Shown here: positions 57,942-64,000 of the stretch, piece by piece | How positions within the stretch are numbered: position 1 is the stretch's first letter | How the letters are laid out: every line of letters starts with the position of its first letter | Program-made: the position numbers and the translations under genes | Assembly (NCBI GenBank): GCA_030248225.1 | Contig: JASANE010030053.1 | Location: 17,189 to 81,188, forward strand | DNA length: 64,000 bases | Direction: 5' to 3' | DNA from: Trileptium ribeirensis | Lineage: Eukaryota; Nematoda; Enoplea; Enoplida; Thoracostomopsidae | The notes under the pieces: generated by a model | Seen by the model: only the letters and a program-made list of their open reading frames with translations | Databases searched by the model: none | What the model was told of the DNA's origin: nothing

Positions 57942-60089
57942 TTATTGCACAAGCACCGTTGACATTATGCAGGTTTGCACAGAAAAATGAGTCCAATATT
58001 GTTGATAGTCTAAGGACTAAAAGGGGTATTGGAATTAGGTCTTCGTGAAGTGAGATTACGCAGACAAGACTCGCGCAGGATATTTGTATTACACCACATT
58101 TGTAAATTTTATGCTCTTGAATAGTATATATAGCGCTTAATAAATGGGAAATTTTATACGTAGAATATTAAAATTCTTATAAAAGCGCACCGAGCAGAAA
58201 TCAAGTTTCCATATGGCGACTACTGACTTCGTACGCTCTATAAACTGATTGTTTTCGTTTATGCAGATTGAAACTATTAAATACGTATTTAGGCGAACGC
58301 CATTTAAACAGGTACATATATCTTTCACAAACGTTAAATTATCCCCAAATTATTTAAATGTCTGTCGATCTTAGTCTTAACTGCGTTGAGATCTCCGCTG
58401 TTTCTGATTTAATTCTTTACATAGGGCCAAATGAAATTCTTCCAGCCATTCTAATTTTCTATACACGCCTGATTTAACAGATTCCTCTTTAACAGTGACT
58501 GCGCTATCAGTAGGTTGTATTCTTATGTGACGCGTGCATTAAACATATGTAATCTAAACAAGCAAAATATGTATTCAGTTTGAATCCGCCAGGCAATTTT
58601 TATTGTTGCAACAGCTGTGTAACGCTAGTGAAAACTGTGATTTTGTTAAAAGAATAAAATATAGCAACTAAAGAAAATTTAAATCCGCAAGGACCCCCCA
58701 CCATAGAATGTGTTAATGTTGCGTTCATTGGAAATGAGCACAAAGACTTATTTAACCAATAATATAATTATTTTGCTTTGTTTTCATTGTATGATAAATT
58801 CTAAATGTTTCGGTAAGGTTATAGAGTTGACAATCCCACTTTAGAATTCCATTGTTAAACACATATATCCTGATGAAATCGCATGTGTCTGAATTTAACA
58901 TAAAGATAAATACACGTTAGAATTTTAAATAAAGCCTACAGGTCCGGCGCTAGAATATGAAAGGTTCTACCAGTGTATGATATGAGGGGCCCCCTAGGCA
59001 CAACCATCTCCCGCCTCATTCGCCGAAACCGTACCGCAAAATCTAGGATATTTGGCGCACTCGGGGAAATTAGGAAAATATACCACAAATTAGTAAAAAT
59101 TCAGTAAAATTTTAACAAAACTGTTAGGAAGATATCGAAAATTAAAGAACTTTCAGTACTTCTTTTGTGGAAGCAATTCAAACACTCGTCTGCTTGAAGT
59201 GATTAGAAATATTTTGTGACGGCCCCATTGGTGGGAGGCCCCCGCTCGGGATAGGGGTCCTAACGCCGGCACCGAAACTCTGGCTTTAAATAAATAAGTT
59301 GTGAATGACAAAAGCCAAATTTACTATATTGATGTTAGTGGTTTAAATCGCATTAATTTATAATGGACGAGGTTCAGGACGATAGCAATGCTGTCAAACT
59401 TCCTCATAAGCATATGCAAGAATACATGTAAGTCATATAAGTTTGCAACTTTTATCAATAGCTAAAATTTTTGCGCGTCTTCGGCGAGCTAGTTATAACA
59501 GATTTTTGTTTCTAATGGCTAGCCGTTAGAAACTTTTGTCTCTTATAGCCAGCTGTAACATACAATAAGCTCTTACAGTCAACCGTTACATACTTGAAAT
59601 TCTAATGGATAGCTATTAGAGAGTTTTGTATTTTATAGTTGGCTGTAAGAGACAAAAGTTTGTAATGGCTAGCCATTAGAGACAATATCTGTTATGGCTA
59701 GCTGCAAAAGATTTTAGTCTCTAACATCTAGCTGCTAGAGATTTTTGTATTTATTGGCTATCTATATAACACTAAAGTCTCTTACAGCTATCTTTTAGAG
59801 ATTTAAATATCAAACAGTCAGTCATTAGAAACAAAAATCTCTAGCAACCGTTTGTAAGACACTAAAATATCATATAACTGTCCATTAGAGATTTTAGTTT
59901 CTTGTGAACGGCTGTTAAAGACAAAACTGCCCACTTTTTGCACTCACGATTCTGTGAAACCTGCATTACCATACTCTCAATACCTATAGCATTGGATTGA
60001 ACGAAATAAGCCCAAGCGACACAGTGCGCTGTTAACTTCAACGGACGGCAATGCGTTGACTTATGGGCGACTAAAATATATTGTTAATA
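57942..60089 (-). other. Spacer between BEL/Pao pol and the SGNH-like ORF
   Basis: A non-coding 2.1 kb. Most is AT-rich and featureless. A GC-richer patch at 58980-59290 (GGGGCCCCCTAGG and a GGCCCC-rich segment) looks like a scrap of another repeat. The 59483-59932 part is a 30-bp satellite described separately. Confidence 0.5.
59483..59932. repeat. 30-bp satellite, about 15 degenerate units
   Basis: Successive units of 30 bp (occasionally 31) follow a consensus close to TTATGGCTAGCTGTTAGAGA plus CTAAAGTCTC. The unit is quasi-palindromic: GGCTAGCC is self-complementary, and TTAGAGAC faces GTCTCTAA in the next unit. Units differ at many positions, so the array is old, yet the 30-bp period is kept throughout. 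It lies within the BEL/Pao element downstream of pol. Confidence 0.75.
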
Positions 60090-60969
60090 TTATTCAGAGA
60101 CATAGGAATTCAACGAATTAGTATCATCAATATCTAAGCTATTTGGTAACGTTGGCGATGTCTGCCAATCAGGGATTTGTGGAGTATGAGAGGGGTTAGT
60201 TTTATTAGGCGTAGCATCTATATGCAACAGAACGTCAGCCTCAATTGGCAAAAGCAACTTTAACGCCGTGGGGATGAATTTACCAGCTGGAAGCCGCACA
60301 GTTGCGGAGCGGCATTTGTTATCCCGCCCAACATGGAGTTTTTCGATTCGCCCGATCTACCATTGCCCTCAAGGCAACGAGTCCTTAATAACTACCACGA
60401 CACCTTCACGTGGTACGATGTCACTAGAGTTCAGACTACCTAAACAAGGCGGAGGCCGGTTTCTCAGCGAAATAAGATATTCGTTTTTCCACGACTTCCA
60501 GAAACTATCAAGTAAAACCTGCCCCAATGACCACCTTTCCAATAATTGTTTCCCGGTTTTCAACTGGCAAACATCTGCGAGAGCTGGATCTAAATCTAAT
60601 CTGAAACTAGGCAACCTGACACGACACTACTTAGCTAGAAAATGACCAGGTGTCAAAACGGGTTCGCTTACGTCTACGTTCAACCAATGGCCTCGAGTTG
60701 ATAATGGCAGCTACTTCAGCAATTATGGTCTGAAGTTGAATGAGGGTTGTACGTCATTTACCTATGGACTTTCTCAGTGTTTGTTTCTCTGATCCCACCA
60801 TCCTTTCATAGAAACCGCCCATCAACGGAGCGTGTTCTGTGATGAATTTGCAAACGATCCCAGCAGACGCCGCGTAGTCTTTTACAGCGTCATCAGTGAA
60901 GGCGTCATGAAAAGTTTTACTCGCCAACTTGAAGTGGCAGGCGTTATCTGTGACAACCGTAGTGGGCGT
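60090..60969 (-). pseudogene. BEL/Pao integrase C-terminal half and DUF5641-type domain
   Basis: The frame continuing from the protease reads TVVTDNACHFK (second catalytic Asp) and LMGGFYERMVGSEKQ (catalytic Glu) at 60969-60754, so only part of the integrase core remains. After a frameshift, LDSFWKSWKNEYLISLR (about 60500) and VPREGVVVVIKDSLP give the C-terminal domain typical of BEL/Pao integrases, and MRLPAGKFIPTALKLLLPIE (60299 downward) its end. The first catalytic Asp and zinc finger are gone with the RT deletion. Several frame changes make it non-functional. Confidence 0.8.
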
Positions 60970-61721
60970 CTCAATGTCCTCAAGTGTCCAAAAATTCTCG
61001 ATATTTGCTGTTTTGATTTTATTGTCGGGGCACAGCAAGGCGACTACGGAGGCCTGAACATCACCGTATACTGGAACTCGACCGGAGACGATGTACCAAA
61101 GATTCGAATTGATCAGCGCGGTTCCGTTGTCTAGCATAACGCGTCCACTACCAATGAAACCGTAGTGCTTGTCTGCTTCAACTAATATGTCAATGTTGAC
61201 ATGCTCAGAAGTATGGGAAAGCACGTCAGCCAGCGAGAGTTGTACTAGGACTGGATTGTCTGCGATCGGCAACGGGTACTTCTGAACGGGACAATTAATG
61301 ACATCCGTGACCAACACCGATAACGTCAGGAACGAGCCGTTGATTGTTAGAATGCGGATCTCGGTGTTATGGTAGCGGATAGTTGTGTGCTAACAAATTT
61401 TCCCACGGAGATAAGTTCCTCACTCAGGGATGGAAGAGCCGGGTTCTGTTGGAGGTCTGTTGTCATATACGAGCGTGTGGTTTCCGTGTCCAAAAATAAC
61501 CGAGCGCTCGCTGGTACCAATGCCATTAGCAGTTGAATATGTGAGCCGTTCGCGATCATAGCTGTGTTCTTCGCACGCTGTAACGAATTGGCTGGATTAG
61601 AATTAGGTTTGTTGTCTTTCAAAGTGGAAGTAGAGGCCCCAAACTTGACGACATAAAGGCTGCTGCGATGATTGCTGCTCTTACAGTAGAAGAACTGCGG
61701 CAGCGTGACAGCTTCGTGCAT
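60970..61721 (-). pseudogene. BEL/Pao protease, joined to integrase by RT deletion
   Basis: The protease start (ARLFLDTETTRSYM) has Glu where the catalytic Asp-Thr/Ser-Gly motif has Gly. A frameshift near 61335 precedes the second half, with NIDILVEADKHYG and the FWTLEDIE stretch that in this family leads into reverse transcriptase. Instead, integrase sequence follows within a few residues, so the complete RT and RNase H were deleted in frame. In a live element the protease matures the polyprotein. Confidence 0.78.
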
Positions 61722-62701
61722 TATTGCTGTCGCTCAGACATTTATAATATCTGAAACCAAGTGCGGCTTCGCGATGGTCTACATTCACAAACTTGCTGCA
61801 CTTGTAAGCGTATTCATCACCCTTGCAAAATCCACACTGGATTCTGGTTTTGGATTGACTGGATAATACACTGTGATGCTGCTTAAGCATACGAGAATCA
61901 ATTTTTATGAAACGTACTCTGTCGTTGGATTGACTCGGGGTAGTGGAAGACGAGTCCTTCGGCGTCCTCTTAGTGTAACATTCACTTATTTCTCTCGCTT
62001 TCAACTCGTCCTTCATCATAGATCACGGATTCGCGAGTATCCAAGGCAATGACCCGTTACGTCTATGGAGTTAAATCCGGACGACTTTTGGTAGCTTCGA
62101 CAAAATCAATGGAGTAAACACCTTGCCGAACACTTCTTCATAAAGACCAAATGCTACTAATCTGCGAATATATTTCTGCAGTTGTCATAAATTCGCTGGA
62201 ACTTCCCAACGTCGTTGTCGATTGATTGAAGTGTTAGGAACTGCTCGAAATGAGCAAAGATCTCCAGTTCTGGGTTGCCGAACCGATCTCTAAGTGCATC
62301 AACAACCGTGGAATAGTTTCTCGCCGTGAACCGGTAGCCCTCAATCATGTTCAAGGCATCGTTCGTTAGGTATCGCCGAAGGTATTCGAACTTATCTATG
62401 TCTGGCAGGTCGGAATCTTTGTGTACCGTAGACCCAATAGTGTCCCAAAATTCTTGCCAAGACAATGGATCACCACCATACGTCTCGATTTCAAGCAGCG
62501 GCATTTAACAGATGCACGACCTCTTTGCGTAGATGTCTCAACTCCATCATTTGGCACAGCACGACCTAAAAGTGTTGGTGTTGGGGAAAAATCGGCAATC
62601 GTCACTTCCGCAGTTCTCACAGCCTCGAGAATGGTGTCACGCAGGTCACTACTTGTGGCAACTTCTGCTGTGACTCGATCGTCATCATCTAACTTAGACA
62701 A
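61681..62701 (-). pseudogene. BEL/Pao gag with zinc-knuckle region
   Basis: The N-terminal piece (62701-62510) has no ATG, and a frameshift near 62500 leads into LLEIETYGGDPLSWQEFWD and the RFGNPELEI segment, typical of BEL/Pao capsid (DUF1759-type). A stop near 62157 and about 140 bp of poorly readable DNA follow. 62019-61681 then holds the Cys-rich end: CGFCKGDEYAYKC and YYKCLSDSNNARSC, the paired knuckles seen in this family. The protein would package element RNA; the copy is broken in at least three places. Confidence 0.8.
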
Positions 62702-63431
62702 TATCTCGGCGTCAAATTCTCAAGTTTTTCGTGATACACCTGTAGTTTTTCGCTGCACACTTTTAATTTTAACAGAAAATTTTCTATTGATTTATCTGGC
62801 AATAATTCGTTGAATGTGCATATCTGCTTATTAACATTCAAACGCTAACCTTTACGAATTGAACTAAGGTGTTATGTGATGAGCTCATTGTTAATAATCA
62901 GCGAATGGTAATAAAATGGGCAATAGTTCAATCAGAGAGATTGAGTTTACTTTATAGTTGCTAATATTTCAATGAAAATTCGTTCAAATATAAGTTAACT
63001 GCTGTATTTCAGTTTTTGTTAACTGCTGTGTTTTCGCTCAAATACTTAAACATAACATCCTTAGATACGGCCTACGTTAGTATCGTTGATCAAATGGTAA
63101 CGTTCACGACCCACTGACCGCAATTGATCTGAGTATAGGCACCACCCTCTGAGGATTGCTTCTTGAATGCTGAGTCCTTTGGATTGATCGCACCAACAAA
63201 TTAACTGAATTTTCCCGGACAAACCGGCAAAAATATATTCGACGTGAAACAATTTTTTCCCACATAACTCCGGCAAAAATATAAATGATGTTTTACAATT
63301 TTCCCAGATATCTCCTGCAAAAATATAAATGACGTTGAACAATTTTTCCCAGACATCTCCGGCAAAAGTTTCCCAGTGTCACAGAGACGGTCGCAAATGT
63401 TGTTAATCGTTTACGGCACCACTTGTCTGAT
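62702..63431 (-). other. Leader of the BEL/Pao element
   Basis: AT-rich non-coding sequence between the terminal repeat and gag. It contains a short tandem array at 63210-63370 (separate entry). No primer-binding site could be assigned with confidence. Confidence 0.5.
63210..63376. repeat. Tandem repeat of about 45-48 bp, 3.5 copies
   Basis: Each unit has the core CCGGCAAAAATATAAATGA, then a TT-rich segment and TTTTTCCCAGACAT. Units begin near 63225, 63271, 63314 and 63359, the last being partial. It lies just inside the right terminal repeat, in the leader of the BEL/Pao element. Confidence 0.7.
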
Positions 63432-64000
63432 TGGAATTAGATCCGGCAAAATTCCACTTAAATATAGATACGCCTACATCTCAGCAAAACAAAACTATTG
63501 AAAGCAACAGTATCGCGAACATACAGTGGCTTTCCCATAATTAACACGATACTAAAATTCCACCTAAACTTCTTCAAAACAATCATAATCTTCAATACCA
63601 ATTGCTCTATGTATCTGTCATATGCAAACGATCAAGCAACTGTCTTGACACAACAGACTACATTTCTGGAAACCAAGGTCACCAACCATAAAACCCTTGA
63701 AACCTTTTCACAAGGTACTAACTATATGGTCATGCGAGACACTAGATAACATAACCATATATATCAGATTTATAACGTGTAACACTCGCTTGAATTCATA
63801 ACCATTTATAACGTGTAACTGTCGCTTGAATTCATAAACACGTTAAAAACATGACGAAATTTGAAAAATTGATTTCTAGAAAAAGATTACCGTACCATAT
63901 TCAGGCCCATAGCGGCCCAGAAAGATATCCCACAAAAGGTATTGTTCGACAAAGTTGTAGATTTCGATGATTGTAGTCGGCGTACTAAAATCATTTATAT
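63432..64000 (-). repeat. 5' LTR region of BEL/Pao element (right terminal repeat), cut by the window end
   Basis: Matches 56640-56867 and then 56228-56500. Within it, the segment ACGTGTAACACTCGCTTGAA is duplicated locally (63774-63799 and 63810-63835). The far end lies outside the window. Confidence 0.6.

Larger units (their letters stand above)
56228..64000 (-). mobile_element. Decayed BEL/Pao retrotransposon with an extra SGNH-type ORF
   Basis: The minus-strand order is terminal repeat and leader, gag (62.7-61.7 kb), protease (61.7-61.0 kb), reverse transcriptase deleted, integrase with C-terminal domain (61.0-60.1 kb), a 2.1-kb spacer, an SGNH-like ORF (57.9-56.9 kb) and terminal repeat. 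The right end probably runs beyond the window. Many frameshifts show it is inactive. Confidence 0.8.

Noticed and set aside
59483..59932. CRISPR-like array
   Set aside because: The repeats are contiguous with no spacers, units are degenerate and the context is a eukaryotic retroelement.
1..64000. tRNA or rRNA genes
   Set aside because: No stretch showed the A and B box pattern with a cloverleaf, nor any recognisable rRNA segment, on reading both strands.

Overview
The window is eukaryotic, almost certainly from an invertebrate animal, and consists almost entirely of transposable elements nested in AT-rich DNA. Ty3/gypsy-type, BEL/Pao-type and DIRS-type retroelements lie side by side; there is no bacterial-style operon structure and no convincing host gene. 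The BEL and DIRS families favour a metazoan and the mix is common in arthropods, but the species cannot be fixed from the sequence.

Layout. 1-4.8 kb: AT-rich DNA ending in two direct copies of an 0.8-kb LTR-like repeat. 4.8-14.2 kb: copy 1 of 'element A', a gypsy-like element that lacks its 5' half here but keeps the C-terminal extension of its integrase, two intact accessory ORFs, a 3' untranslated region and a 3.8-kb LTR. 14.2-15.1 kb: an LTR scrap of the same family. 15.1-17.2 kb: an LTR of a second gypsy element ('G', minus strand). 17.2-31.05 kb: LTR-like, CpG-rich DNA, then 'element C' with gag, the start of a protease and two long unidentified ORFs. 31.05-34.5 kb: the gag/RT remnant and 5' LTR of element G. 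34.5-39.8 kb: AT-rich DNA with nothing identified. 39.8-41.6 kb: the 5' half of a DIRS-like element. 41.6-52.9 kb: copy 2 of element A, with a more complete integrase, decayed accessory ORFs and a 4.2-kb LTR. 53.1-55.0 kb: a divergent solo LTR of the A family with a 4-bp target-site duplication. 55.1-56.0 kb: a foldback element. 56.2-64 kb: a decayed BEL/Pao element on the minus strand.

The outstanding content is the accessory cassette of element A. Its two ORFs (6555-7793 and 8055-9389) are paralogues. Each joins a NADAR domain (the N-glycosidase family that removes ADP-ribose from guanine bases) to an SGNH-hydrolase-like domain. Each start codon directly follows a candidate 3' splice site in both element copies, which suggests expression from spliced subgenomic messages, as for retroviral env. 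The unrelated BEL/Pao element at the right end carries a decayed ORF in the same post-pol position with a recognisable SGNH domain and a stretch that aligns with the NADAR-SGNH linker. Two retroelement superfamilies therefore seem to carry the same type of accessory protein.

Element A LTRs are very long. They share a conserved TATA box, a conserved hairpin in U3 and a second perfect stem in the transcribed part. Element C carries two further large ORFs of unknown function beside a damaged gag. Nearly all other coding remnants are broken; only the accessory ORFs of copy 1 and the two element C ORFs are long and open.
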